DNA of 64,000 nucleotides from assembly GCF_016714275.1 (NCBI RefSeq), contig NZ_JADJNP010000001.1:372001-436000 (forward strand), in the 5' to 3' direction. The notes beneath the pieces were generated by a model. It ran no database searches. It was not told where the DNA came from and worked only from the letters and a program-made list of their open reading frames with translations. This stretch comes from Tessaracoccus sp. (GTDB lineage Bacteria > Actinomycetota > Actinomycetes > Propionibacteriales > Propionibacteriaceae). The position numbers and the translations under genes are program-made. Below, one piece after another: positions 53,645 to 62,141 of the stretch (its first letter is position 1; each line of letters begins with the position of its first letter).

Positions 53645-54607
53645 TCACTTGCGGACGAAAAACGCGACGGCGCCCGCCGCGAGGGCCAGCACGCCGGCAA
53701 GGGCCAGCGCGATGATCGTGCCGCGCCGCGAGGGCTGGGCGCCTCCGGCGACGTCGTCGTCCGCGGGTGCAGTGGCCGTCGACGTCGGCGAGGAGCTGCC
53801 GCTCGGCGACTCCGACGGCGAGGCCTCCGGCTCCGGCGAGGGCGTCACTGTCGTCGTCGTGTCCGCGGGTGGCTTCGCCGTGGTCCTGATGGCCGGGTTT
53901 CCGCCGACGAAGATCTCGTCGGCCGCGCCGCGTGCGATCGACTCGCCCTCGGGCGCGCCGTCGATGGTGTCGGTGACGACGGTGTCCCAGCTGAACGCAT
54001 CGATGTACTCGATGCCCTTCGCGGTGCGCAGGGCCATGGTGGAGCCGTCCGCGAGGAACACGCCGTCGGTGACGCCCTCCGGCGCGGCGGTGACCCGCAC
54101 GAGCGTGTTCATCGACTCGCGCGACAGATTCAGCGACGACCGATAGATGCCCGGGTTGTCGCCGGAGGTCACGACGTAGACGCGACCACGGCCGGAGATC
54201 AGGAACGCCTTGGCGTCGCGGGGGCCGTCCTGGTAACGGAAGTCGAACGCGTTGTACGTGGTCTGTCCCGGTTCGGTCGAGGTCAGGCGGTAGGCGACGA
54301 CGTGGTCGCGCGCGGCGTCCGCGTCGCCGAAGTCGGCCACCCACAGCTTGTCTTCGCTCCAGGCGAGGGCCTGCACGGACTGGGGCGTGGCGTTGAACCG
54401 CACCTCGTCTCCGGTTTCGGCCTTGACGACGATGCCGTCGTTCGCGGAAGCGCCGGCCAGCCAGAGGGCCTCGCCGTCGTGGGCCATGCCGACGACGGGG
54501 GCGACACCGTCGGGCGGGAGGATGTCGTCGGCGACGGCCGCGAGCGGAGCGAGCCCGAGGGCGAGGCCGGCGGCCAGCACGGCGAGCCCGAATCGTGAGG
54601 TGTTCAT
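53645..54607 (-). CDS. membrane-anchored extracellular beta-propeller-like protein
   Basis: This 320-residue protein has a signal peptide (about residues 1-27), a repeat-like beta domain (GMAHDGEALWLAGASANDG, VQALAWSEDKLWVADFGDAD, RVYVVTSGDNPGIYRS) suggesting a propeller, a Pro/Ser/Thr linker of about 50 residues, and a C-terminal membrane helix (GTIIALALAGVLALAAGAVA) with a short basic tail. The function is unknown. It may be co-transcribed with the Gfo/Idh gene, which starts 12 bases downstream. Confidence 0.75.
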   Translation of the reverse strand: MNTSRFGLAVLAAGLALGLAPLAAVADDILPPDGVAPVVGMAHDGEALWLAGASANDGIVVKAETGDEVRFNATPQSVQALAWSEDKLWVADFGDADAARDHVVAYRLTSTEPGQTTYNAFDFRYQDGPRDAKAFLISGRGRVYVVTSGDNPGIYRSSLNLSRESMNTLVRVTAAPEGVTDGVFLADGSTMALRTAKGIEYIDAFSWDTVVTDTIDGAPEGESIARGAADEIFVGGNPAIRTTAKPPADTTTTVTPSPEPEASPSESPSGSSSPTSTATAPADDDVAGGAQPSRRGTIIALALAGVLALAAGAVAFFVRK

Positions 54608-54668
54608 GGAGCTCCCAGCCTAGTGGCGTGTCGTGGAGTTGGCGCCCCGTTGCGCGACCCCGAACCGC

Positions 54669-54764
54669 TCACTGCCCTTGCCCCCACAGCGCGCCGACGA
54701 TGGCCACAACGATCAGGGCGACGAGCACCCCCGTCACGATCAGGCGGCGAGTTCGAGGATTCAC
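54669..54764 (-). CDS. 31-residue single-helix membrane peptide
   Basis: GTG 54764 opens a frame encoding a basic N-terminus (MNPRTRRL), a hydrophobic helix IVTGVLVALIVVAIVGALWG and a short polar end at TGA 54669. The basic-cap-plus-helix design is that of a real small membrane protein. The Shine-Dalgarno is weak. It stands immediately upstream of the propeller gene on the same strand, with 61 bases between them. Confidence 0.45.
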   Translation of the reverse strand: MNPRTRRLIVTGVLVALIVVAIVGALWGQGQ

Positions 54765-54840
54765 GTCCCCGAGGATACGCGGGGACCGGCAACGTGTCCC
54801 CAAGCTCCCCAACGAAGCATCACGCGACTACCGTTGGTTC

Positions 54841-55458
54841 ATGGAACGGACCTTGTTCTGCGCGGTCGCCATCGACGACGTCCGCGACGTGTTTCGCGCT
54901 CCGCCCGAGCTCGGGGCTCGGCTCCGCTCGGCGGCCGCGGATTCCTTCAGCACGCCCGCGCCGACCACGCGCGGTTGGCTCGGGCCGCTCACCCGGCGTC
55001 ACCGCCCTACTGAGGTCGATCCGTCGGTCCCCTCGCAGCAGGACATGCAGGCGCTGCTCACCGGCGCCTATGTCGCGCCGGACCGGCTGCGTCCGAGCTG
55101 GCGGCTGCTGGCGGCATGGTTGGTCGAGCTGTCCGCCGCAACGGCGACGGTCGAGTTGAGCCATGACGGCTGGGACGCCGCGGAGTGGGAGCTCGCGCGC
55201 GCCGGCTTGAACAGCGACTACGCGCTGCGTTCCCTGTGGGACCGCCCCATCGGGATGCCGCTGCCGCCGCTTCCGGGCCAGGTCGCGGGGTATGCAAAGC
55301 ACGTGCATGCCGTCGAGGCCCTTGAGGCCCTTGCCGAGGCCGCAGCCCGCGCCGACCTGACAGCGGAGGCGCGCGACGCGGTCGCCAAGGTCGTCGACGT
55401 GCTCAGGGTGGCGGCCGACGAGCGCCTGGACGTCGTCGTCATCGGCCTTCCCGAATAG
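54841..55458 (+). CDS. hypothetical protein, actinobacterial
   Basis: This 205-residue cytoplasmic protein starts at ATG 54841. It opens MERTLFCAVAIDDVRDVF and contains a helical core (RPSWRLLAAWLVELSAATAT, SLWDRPIGMPLPPLPGQVAG) and a long C-terminal amphipathic Ala/Glu helix (AVEALEALAEAAARADLTAE). I do not recognise the family. It is convergent with pyruvate carboxylase (3 bases between stops). Confidence 0.65.
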   Translation: MERTLFCAVAIDDVRDVFRAPPELGARLRSAAADSFSTPAPTTRGWLGPLTRRHRPTEVDPSVPSQQDMQALLTGAYVAPDRLRPSWRLLAAWLVELSAATATVELSHDGWDAAEWELARAGLNSDYALRSLWDRPIGMPLPPLPGQVAGYAKHVHAVEALEALAEAAARADLTAEARDAVAKVVDVLRVAADERLDVVVIGLPE

Positions 55459-55461
55459 CAG

Positions 55462-58400
55462 TTACTCGATCACGAGCACCAGGTCGCCGCCCTCGACAGG
55501 GGTGGCCCCCGTGAGGACCACGCGCTTCACGACGCCAGCGACCGGCGAGTTGATCGCTGCCTCCATCTTCATGGCCTCGATGGTGGCCACCTGATCGCCG
55601 GCGGCGACCTCCGCGCCCACCTCGACGGTGGGGGTCACCGCGCCGGAGAACGGTGCCGCGACGTGGCCCTTGTTGTTCGGATCCGCCTTCTCCGCCGCGG
55701 CCACTTCCGATGCGATCGACAGGTCGCGCACGCGCACCTGCCGCATCTGCCCGTTGAGCAGGCACATCACGGTGCGCTTGCCGCGCTTGTCGGGCTCCGA
55801 GATCGCCTCGATGCCGGCCAGCAGGGTCACGCCCTTCTCCAGCGGGATGGCGTACTCCTCGCCGCGCTGCATGCCGTAGAGGTACGGCAGCGTCGGGAGC
55901 ACGGAGACGTCGCCGAAGTCGAGGCGCGCCTGCTCGAAGTCGCGCGTCGGGCCGGGGAACAGGAGCCGGTTCAGGGTCTCCTGGCGGGCGCGGCCGGCCT
56001 CGGCGAGGAGCGCGAGGTCGGCTGCGGGCACCTCCGTGTCGCGGACGGGTGTCCTGCGGCCCTGCAGCGCCTTGCTGCGGAATGGCTCCGGCCAACCGCC
56101 CGCGGGCTCGCCCAGCTCGCCGTTCAGGAAGCCGATCACCGAGTCCGGGATGTCGAACCGCTGCGGGTCGGCTTCGAACTCCGCGGGGTCCGCGCCAACG
56201 GCGACAAGATGCAGCGCGAGATCGCCGACGACCTTCGACGACGGCGTTACCTTCGTCGGGCGGCCGAGGATCTTGTCTGCCGCCGAGTACATGTTCTCGA
56301 TGGCCTCGAACTTGTCGCCGAGTCCCAGCGCGATGGCCTGCTGGCGCAGGTTCGACAGCTGGCCGCCGGGAATCTCGTGGCTGTAGACGCGACCGGTCGG
56401 CGCGGGCAACCCCGACTCGAACGGCGCGTACAGGCGGCGGACCGCCTCCCAGTACGGCTCGAGGTCCAGCGCGGCGCGGGGGTCGAGGTCGGGCTGGCGC
56501 GGGGTGTGCTGCAGCGCCATGACAAGCGCCGACATCGGCGGCTGCGACGTCGTCGAACTCATCGCCGAGTTGGCCACGTCGACGGCGTCCACGCCCGCGT
56601 CGATGGCCGCGAGCAGGGTGGCCAGCTGGCCACCGGTGGTGTCGTGCGTGTGCAGGTGCACGGGCAGGTCGAAGCGCTCGCGCAGCGCGGTCACCAGGCG
56701 GCGCCCCGCCTCCGGGCGCAGCAGGCCGGCCATGTCCTTGATCGCGAGGACATGGGCGCCCGCTTCGACGATCTGCTCCGCGAGGCGCAGGTAGTAGTCG
56801 AGCGTGTAGGTGGGCTCGGCGGGGTCGAGCAGGTCGGCGGTGTAGCACAGCGCGACCTCGGCGATCGTCGTTCCTGTGGCAAGCACGGCGTCGATCGCGG
56901 GACGCATCTGGGACACGTCATTCAGCGCGTCGAAGATGCGGAAGATGTCGACGCCCGTCACAGCGGCCTCCTCGACGAACGCGTCGGTGACCTCCCTCGG
57001 GTACGGGGTGTAGCCGACGGTGTTGCGGCCGCGCAGGAGCATCTGCAGGTTCTGGTTCGGCATGGCCTCGCGGAGCTTCGCGAGGCGCTCCCACGGGTCC
57101 TCGCCCAGGAATCGCAGGGCGACGTCGTAGGTGGCGCCGCCCCAGCACTCGACCGAGAGCAGGTTCGGCAGGAGCCGCGCCTGGACGGGGGCAACGGCTA
57201 CCAGGTCGCGGGTGCGGACACGGGTGGCGAGCAGCGACTGGTGCGCGTCGCGGTAGGTGGTGTCGGTGATGCCGACGGGGACCGCGGCGCGCAGCTCGGC
57301 CGCGAACGCAGCCGGGCCGACCTCGCCCAATCGCTGGCGCGGGCCGTCCGGGGCGGGGACCGTGAGGTCTGCCGTCGGGAGCTTGAACCAGTGCCCCAGC
57401 GTGGTGACGGCGTCGCCGTTGGGCTTGTTGACGGTCACCTCTGCGAGGTGGCGCAGCAGCTTCGTCGCGCGGTCGGCCGGCGTGCGGGCGCTGAGCAGGT
57501 AGGGTCGCTCGTCGATGAACGACGTGGTCACAGCCCCGCGCTCGAAGTCCGGGTCGTCGAGCACGGCGCGCAGGAACGGGATATTGGTGGCGACGCCTCG
57601 CACGCGGAACTCCGCCAGCGCGCGACGGGCGCGGGCGAGGGCGCCGTCGAGCGTGCGGCCGCGGGCTGTGAGCTTCACCAGCAGCGAGTCGAAGTGCGGG
57701 CTGATCTCGACGCCGGTGCCGGTTGTGCCGCCGTCGAGTCGAATGCCGGCGCCGGAGGCGGAGCGGTACGCGGTGATGAGGCCGGTGTCGGGGCGGAACG
57801 AGTTGAGCGGGTCCTCGGTGGTGATGCGGCACTGCAGCGCCGCGCCGCGGATCTGCAGCTCGTCCTGGCGGATCCCGATCTCCTCCAGCGTCTCGCCGCG
57901 CGCGATGCGCATCTGGGCCTGCACGAGGTCGACATCGGTGATCTCCTCGGTGACCGTGTGCTCGACCTGGATGCGTGGGTTCATCTCGATGAACACGTGG
58001 CGGCCGGCGCGCGGGCCGTCGGTCTCGACGAGGAACTCGACGGTGCCCGCGCAGGTGTAGTTGATGGCCTTCGCGAACTTCACGGCGTCGCTGGTGAGCG
58101 CGTCGCGGAGCTCCTGGGAGATGCGCGGCGCGGGCGCGATCTCGATCACCTTCTGGTGGCGCCGCTGGATGGAGCAGTCGCGCTCGAACAGGTGGACGGT
58201 GTCGCCCGTGCCGTCGGCGAGGATCTGCACCTCGATGTGGCGCGGCGCGGCGACGGCCTGCTCGACGAACACCGTCGGGTCGCCGAAGGCGCCCTCGGCC
58301 TCGCGCATGGCCGCGCCGAGCTCGTCGGCGAAGACCGCGGGGTCGTCGACGCGGCGCATGCCGCGCCCGCCGCCACCGGCGACGGCCTTGATGAAGACCG

Positions 58401-58860
58401 GGAAGCCGATCTCGTGCGCGGCGGCGATGAGCGTCTCAGGGTCGGTCGACGGCGGGCAGGAAGCCAGCGTCGGGACGCCTGCCTTGCGGGCCTGCTCGAT
58501 GGCCGCGACCTTATTGCCCGCCATGGTGAGCACTTCGGCGGACGGGCCGATGAAGGTGATGCCGTTGGCCGCGCAGGCGGCGGCGAGGTCGGGGTTCTCG
58601 GAGAGGAAGCCGTAGCCGGGATAGACGGCATCTGCCCCGGACTCCTTCGCCGCGCGGATGATCTCGTTGATGTCGAGGTAGGCGCGGACGGGGTGTCCCT
58701 CCTCGCCGATCAGGTAGGACTCGTGCGCCTTCACGCGATGGTCGGCGTTGCGGTCCTCGTAGGGAAAGACGGCGACGGTGCGGAGCCCGAGTTCGACCGC
58801 GGCGCGAAACGCCCGGACGGCGATCTCGCCTCGGTTGGCGACCAATACCTTGTGGAACAT
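55462..58860 (-). CDS. pyc: pyruvate carboxylase
   Basis: This 1132-residue protein has all three functional domains. The biotin carboxylase domain begins MFHKVLVANRGEIAVRAFRA and includes AVAGGGGRGMRRVDDPA and FIEMNPRIQVEHTVTEEITD. The carboxyltransferase domain has DTTYRDAHQSLLATRVRTRD and VHLHTHDTTGGQLATLLAAI. The C-terminal biotinyl domain has ATIEAMKMEAAINSPVAG with the biotinylated Lys. It carboxylates pyruvate to oxaloacetate for anaplerosis and, in propionic-acid bacteria, for the succinate branch. ATG 58860 is the conserved family start; the long upstream frame crosses repeat array C and is not coding. Confidence 0.95.
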   Translation of the reverse strand: MFHKVLVANRGEIAVRAFRAAVELGLRTVAVFPYEDRNADHRVKAHESYLIGEEGHPVRAYLDINEIIRAAKESGADAVYPGYGFLSENPDLAAACAANGITFIGPSAEVLTMAGNKVAAIEQARKAGVPTLASCPPSTDPETLIAAAHEIGFPVFIKAVAGGGGRGMRRVDDPAVFADELGAAMREAEGAFGDPTVFVEQAVAAPRHIEVQILADGTGDTVHLFERDCSIQRRHQKVIEIAPAPRISQELRDALTSDAVKFAKAINYTCAGTVEFLVETDGPRAGRHVFIEMNPRIQVEHTVTEEITDVDLVQAQMRIARGETLEEIGIRQDELQIRGAALQCRITTEDPLNSFRPDTGLITAYRSASGAGIRLDGGTTGTGVEISPHFDSLLVKLTARGRTLDGALARARRALAEFRVRGVATNIPFLRAVLDDPDFERGAVTTSFIDERPYLLSARTPADRATKLLRHLAEVTVNKPNGDAVTTLGHWFKLPTADLTVPAPDGPRQRLGEVGPAAFAAELRAAVPVGITDTTYRDAHQSLLATRVRTRDLVAVAPVQARLLPNLLSVECWGGATYDVALRFLGEDPWERLAKLREAMPNQNLQMLLRGRNTVGYTPYPREVTDAFVEEAAVTGVDIFRIFDALNDVSQMRPAIDAVLATGTTIAEVALCYTADLLDPAEPTYTLDYYLRLAEQIVEAGAHVLAIKDMAGLLRPEAGRRLVTALRERFDLPVHLHTHDTTGGQLATLLAAIDAGVDAVDVANSAMSSTTSQPPMSALVMALQHTPRQPDLDPRAALDLEPYWEAVRRLYAPFESGLPAPTGRVYSHEIPGGQLSNLRQQAIALGLGDKFEAIENMYSAADKILGRPTKVTPSSKVVGDLALHLVAVGADPAEFEADPQRFDIPDSVIGFLNGELGEPAGGWPEPFRSKALQGRRTPVRDTEVPAADLALLAEAGRARQETLNRLLFPGPTRDFEQARLDFGDVSVLPTLPYLYGMQRGEEYAIPLEKGVTLLAGIEAISEPDKRGKRTVMCLLNGQMRQVRVRDLSIASEVAAAEKADPNNKGHVAAPFSGAVTPTVEVGAEVAAGDQVATIEAMKMEAAINSPVAGVVKRVVLTGATPVEGGDLVLVIE

Positions 58861-58926
58861 GGCCGTCACACTACTGGCCGCGCACCTCCCCGCCGATTCC
58901 TGGTCCAGCCCCCGCCTCCTCCGACC

Positions 58927-59234
58927 GCGACGCCAGCCTTCCGACCCGTGCCGCCAGCCGTCCGAGTCATGACGCCTGCCTCCGACCGTGATGCCAGCGT
59001 TCCGACCCGTGATGCCAGCGTTACACCGTGGCGCCTGTCTCCTGACCAAGAAGCCTGGCCTGCGTCGTAGCGCCAGCCGTGTAGGGCAGGCGCCACGATG
59101 CAAGCCAGGTATCGCCGTTGGAAGCCAGGCGTCACGGTGGATGCCAGGCGTCACCGTGTAGGGCTGGCGTCACGGTCTAGGGCTGGCGTCACGGTGGAGG
59201 GCAGGCGCCGCGGATAGGGAGCGCTGGCGCCGTG
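58927..59234. repeat. intergenic dyad repeat array C (largest)
   Basis: About eight forward units (GCGACGCCAGCC, GACGCCTGCC, GATGCCAGCG, GCGCCTGTC and similar) are followed from 59084 by about eight inverted units (GGGCAGGCGCCACG, AGCCAGGCGTCACG, GGGCTGGCGTCACG and similar), with period 18-21 bp. The two halves are nearly equal in length, so the centre of symmetry is near 59083. The array occupies the 398-bp space between the divergent pyc and ribbon-helix-helix genes. Confidence 0.85.
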
Positions 59235-59242
59235 AGAAACAG

Positions 59243-59260
59243 ATGCTATATTGCTAGCAT
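59243..59260 (+). promoter_or_regulatory. leaderless promoter with palindromic operator for the RHH gene
   Basis: A -10 TATATT at 59247-59252 stands 6 bases before ATG 59259. It is embedded in a perfect inverted repeat ATGCTA-N6-TAGCAT that also covers the start codon, a good candidate for autorepression by the encoded ribbon-helix-helix protein. Confidence 0.55.
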
Positions 59261-59429
59261 GCAGTCGTCAGACGGCGCGACACAGCCGAAGGTGCAGTTC
59301 AACGTCTATCTCCCCCCGTCGCTGATCCGCGAGGTCAAGCACCGCGCGATCGACGAGGACCTCTCGCTCTCTGCCCTGGTGGAGAAGGCGCTCACCCACT
59401 ACCTGACGACCACGGAGGCGAACCGATGA
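59259..59429 (+). CDS. ribbon-helix-helix DNA-binding protein
   Basis: This 56-residue protein has a beta-strand KVQFNVYLPP followed by two helices (SLIREVKHRAIDEDLSLSAL, VEKALTHYL), the CopG/Arc ribbon-helix-helix pattern. It starts at ATG 59259 just after a -10 box, so it is probably leaderless. It overlaps the downstream VOC gene by four bases (ATGA). It is likely an autorepressor of the pair. Confidence 0.85.
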   Translation: MQSSDGATQPKVQFNVYLPPSLIREVKHRAIDEDLSLSALVEKALTHYLTTTEANR

Positions 59430-60127
59430 TCACCGTCCAGCTCATTTACTACACCTCCCACACGAGGCAATGGCGCGCCCTCGCCCGGGCCCTGGGCCTG
59501 ACCCCGCCGTTCACACCTGGCGAAGACTGGGCCGAGTTCGAGGGCGGCGGCATCCTCGCGATTCACTACGCCGACGGCGGCCGCGTGGGCACCGCCGACC
59601 TCCACTTCCTCGTCGACGATCTCGACGCCACCGAGGCGCGGCTCCGAGACGCGGGGCTCACGGTAGAAAGCACGATGCTCAACGACGTCGGCCCGCTCCT
59701 CACCATCACCGCCGCATCCGGGGCGACGATCAGCGCCTCGGCAGGCGCACGGGTCGCGAACTCCGGAACCCTCGCCGTCCAGCCGATCTGGTTCCAGGCC
59801 GATCTCGACGAGCCGCGGCGGATCCTCGAGACGCTCGGGCTGCGCGCCCGGCTCGCGTCGGACTCGGGCGGATGGATCGAGTTCGAGGCCGATGGCGGCG
59901 GCTCAGCTGCGCTGCATGCCGGCGACGCCCCGACGATCGGCCTGTCGCTGGAATGCACGGGCGACCTCGACGACCTGGCGCGGCGGCTCACCGACTCCGG
60001 CTTCGCCGCCACGGTGGTGGACGAGGCCTACAACCGCACGCTCCGCGTCGTCACCCCCGACGGCGATGAGCTCTGGATCAACGGCGCGATGGACGACCTC
60101 TACGGCTACACCCGCCTCGACGCCTGA
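59426..60127 (+). CDS. VOC-family (glyoxalase-fold) protein
   Basis: This 233-residue protein has two vicinal-oxygen-chelate halves. The first is about residues 2-110 (LAIHYADGGRVGTADLHFLV, DATEARLRDAG) and the second about 120-228 (WFQADLDEPRRILETLGLRA, ARRLTDSGFAATVVDEAYN, VVTPDGDELWING). Such proteins bind metal or hydrophobic ligands and include resistance proteins that sequester drugs. Coupling to a ribbon-helix-helix regulator suggests inducible binding of a small molecule. The last codons and stop (GACGCCTGA) resemble a repeat unit. Confidence 0.8.
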   Translation: MITVQLIYYTSHTRQWRALARALGLTPPFTPGEDWAEFEGGGILAIHYADGGRVGTADLHFLVDDLDATEARLRDAGLTVESTMLNDVGPLLTITAASGATISASAGARVANSGTLAVQPIWFQADLDEPRRILETLGLRARLASDSGGWIEFEADGGGSAALHAGDAPTIGLSLECTGDLDDLARRLTDSGFAATVVDEAYNRTLRVVTPDGDELWINGAMDDLYGYTRLDA

Positions 60128-60135
60128 GACCCGGC

Positions 60136-60300
60136 CGTGACGCCTGCCGTCGAACGGTGTGGCCAGCGCTGCGCGGTGACGCCTGCCCTACACGGCTGGC
60201 GCCACGGCGCAAGCCAGGCACCTTCGACGGAGCGCAGGCGTCACGATGGAGGGCTGGCGCCACGACGGAAGGCAGGCGACGCGGTGTAGGGCTGGCGTCG
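60136..60300. repeat. intergenic dyad repeat array D
   Basis: Three forward units (GTGACGCCTGCC at 60137 and 60177, degenerate GTGGCCAGCG between) are followed from 60195 by six inverted units (GGCTGGCGCCACG, AGCCAGGCACC, GCGCAGGCGTCACG, GGGCTGGCGCCACG, GGCAGGCGACGCG, GGGCTGGCGTCG). The array ends 22 bases before the -10 of the next gene. Confidence 0.85.
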
Positions 60301-60321
60301 GAGCGCGGTGACCGTCGGCGA

Positions 60322-60327
60322 TATCCT
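60322..60327 (+). promoter_or_regulatory. -10 box for a leaderless methyltransferase transcript
   Basis: TATCCT lies exactly 6 bases before ATG 60334; no Shine-Dalgarno is present. Confidence 0.45.
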
Positions 60328-60333
60328 CGACGC

Positions 60334-61218
60334 ATGAGCGAGTCACACGAGCGGACGGCACACGTCTCCTGGGAGGAGGGGCGTGCGGCCAACCTCGCGA
60401 ACTGGGAGGACCGGGTCCCGATTCACGAGGTTGGCTACGGCGTCGCTGCCGGCACCGTCGACGAGGACCTGACCCGCGTGGTCGCCGACGACCTCGCCGC
60501 GATGGCGCCGTTCCTTCCGAACGGCACCGTCGATGGGCTGGACCTGTGCCATCTCCAATGCCATATCGGCACCGACACCATCTCGTTCGCGCGCGTCGGG
60601 GCGCGCACCACCGGCGTCGACTTCTCCCCTTCGGCGCTGGCCTCCGCCGCTCGCCTCGCCGAGCGGTACGGCGTCGACGTCGCGTGGGTCGAGACCGATG
60701 TGCTCGACGCCGCCGCGGCCGTCCGGGAAGCCTTCGCCCGCGGCGCGGCCCCGACGGCCGACTTCGACGTCGTCTACACCTCGATCGGCACGATCTGCTG
60801 GTTGAACGACCTCGACCGGTGGGCCGCGCAGATCGCGGCGATCCTCCGTCCCGGCGGCCTGTTCTACATCCGTGACGGGCACCAGGCCATGTATGCCCTC
60901 GACGAGAACGCCCCGGACCTACGCACCGTTCGCCGCTACTTCGGCGACGGGTCCGCGGAGGTCTGGGACGACGAGGGCACCTACCTGGGCGAGGGCACGG
61001 TGGCCCACACCCGCACCTACGAGTGGCCCCATGCCTTGTCCGAGGTGGTCAATGCCCTCATCGGCGCAGGGCTCCGCATCGAGCGCCTCGACGAGGGCAC
61101 CGTCCTCCCCTGGCAGTACAGTCCGCACATGGAGCAGGTCGACGGCGGATTCGCCTGGCCCGGGCCGGAACGCGACCGTATGCCGGTGACGTTCTCGGTG
61201 ACCGCCCGCAGGCCCTAG
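60334..61218 (+). CDS. SAM-dependent methyltransferase
   Basis: This 294-residue class I methyltransferase has motif I as GLDLCHLQCHIGTDTISFAR, where the usual GxGxG loop is replaced by a HLQCHIGTDT loop, a variant seen in one methyltransferase subfamily. The acidic loop is TTGVDFSPSALASA, and FDVVYTSIGTICWLNDLDRW and AAILRPGGLFYIRDG follow. The C-terminal part (RRYFGDGSAEVWDDEGTYLG, TYEWPHALSEVVNALIGAGL) is the usual extension of this subfamily. ATG 60334 is probably leaderless. The substrate is unknown. Confidence 0.85.
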   Translation: MSESHERTAHVSWEEGRAANLANWEDRVPIHEVGYGVAAGTVDEDLTRVVADDLAAMAPFLPNGTVDGLDLCHLQCHIGTDTISFARVGARTTGVDFSPSALASAARLAERYGVDVAWVETDVLDAAAAVREAFARGAAPTADFDVVYTSIGTICWLNDLDRWAAQIAAILRPGGLFYIRDGHQAMYALDENAPDLRTVRRYFGDGSAEVWDDEGTYLGEGTVAHTRTYEWPHALSEVVNALIGAGLRIERLDEGTVLPWQYSPHMEQVDGGFAWPGPERDRMPVTFSVTARRP

Positions 61219-61260
61219 CAAGTGGGCCCCTACCGAGTCGGCGTTCTCCGGGCAACTGCC

Positions 61261-61725
61261 CTACTTCGAGTCGCGTCGGTGACGCGCATCGGTGACGTAC
61301 ATCCAAATAAGCCAAGCAAAGACCGGAACTACTGAGACTGGGCCAGCCCAAGGCAGTTGCCCAGGCCCGGAGATATCAACAAAGTTAAGAACAACAAGCC
61401 ATGCGGTGCCATCCTCCGTAGCGACGCCCCGAGAGAGGTCTAGCCCCTCGGGGAGGGAGACCCCCAACGCAGGACCATCGCTGAGCCCCACCTCCACGTC
61501 CAGGTCCGGATCAGTTGGGATGTCGACGTCCGCGGACACGCTAGGCGCTCGCTTGGGTGTCGTCGGCACGGCCACCGCGACCGCCTCGGAAACCAACATG
61601 GCGACTTCGGCAGGTGTATGTCCGCCGTCGTCGGCAAAAACAGCAGGCGTTTGCCCTAGCGTTACCCCGAGAGCAACGCCAACCGTGACGAACCTCGCGG
61701 TGATACTGGTTAATGATTTGGACAT
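61261..61725 (-). CDS. small secreted/membrane protein, unknown
   Basis: This 154-residue protein starts at ATG 61725, which has GAGGAAGG 5 bases upstream; an in-frame ATG further up lacks one. It has a signal peptide (MSKSLTSITARFVTVGVALG to about residue 31), an acidic extracellular part rich in Asp and Val (DIPTDPDLDVEVGLSDGPAL) and a C-terminal membrane helix (PVSVVPVFAWLIWMYV) with a basic tail. I recognise no family. Confidence 0.65.
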   Translation of the reverse strand: MSKSLTSITARFVTVGVALGVTLGQTPAVFADDGGHTPAEVAMLVSEAVAVAVPTTPKRAPSVSADVDIPTDPDLDVEVGLSDGPALGVSLPEGLDLSRGVATEDGTAWLVVLNFVDISGPGQLPWAGPVSVVPVFAWLIWMYVTDARHRRDSK

Positions 61726-61791
61726 TTCTACCTTCCTCGGGCTCAACATTGAGCGCGTCAGAAGCGAACTTGTTGACACTCCCTCCTCCGG

Positions 61792-62043
61792 TCAAGCTAG
61801 GAAATCCGGCCCAAGGCCCCACCAGCAGTGCCCACAGAGGACTACCTCAGCCATCAACTCAACCATGACAAGGTAATTCGTTCGGGACCCAAAGGCGCCA
61901 CACCTGCCACAGCCGCATTTCAGGTCGGCGTTCGGCGCCGCAGACTCGGTACCAAAGTTGGTTCTTGAGGGCGCGATTGTGCCTTGAGAGCGTGATCCGC
62001 GATAGCACGGCTGTTGGCGCCTGCCGTCAACGCACGCAACCAT
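61792..62043 (-). CDS. putative small Cys-rich protein (zinc-ribbon-like)
   Basis: An 83-codon frame has a plausible C-terminal half with CGCGRC and, about 27 residues later, CGHCWWGLG, which could form a four-Cys zinc site. The first 30 residues look non-coding and there is no Shine-Dalgarno, so the true start is unclear. It ends 66 bases before the small secreted-protein start. The remainder of 61726-62141 shows nothing else. Confidence 0.35.
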   Translation of the reverse strand: MVACVDGRRQQPCYRGSRSQGTIAPSRTNFGTESAAPNADLKCGCGRCGAFGSRTNYLVMVELMAEVVLCGHCWWGLGPDFLA

Positions 62044-62141
62044 TGGTTTCTTGGCAGGATAACGGCACCGTCGTGGTCGTCCGCAAGCGCTGACCGCCGG
62101 TTGCCCTGCGGGCGTCCGGAAGCCGGACTAGGGTGGGGAGC

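Noticed and set aside
55663..59070. 1135-codon open frame on the plus strand
   Set aside because: Antisense shadow of pyruvate carboxylase.
38680..60300. CRISPR-like appearance of the repeat arrays
   Set aside because: Units are degenerate, the spacing is only about 8-10 bases between cores, orientation flips inside each array, and no cas genes are present.
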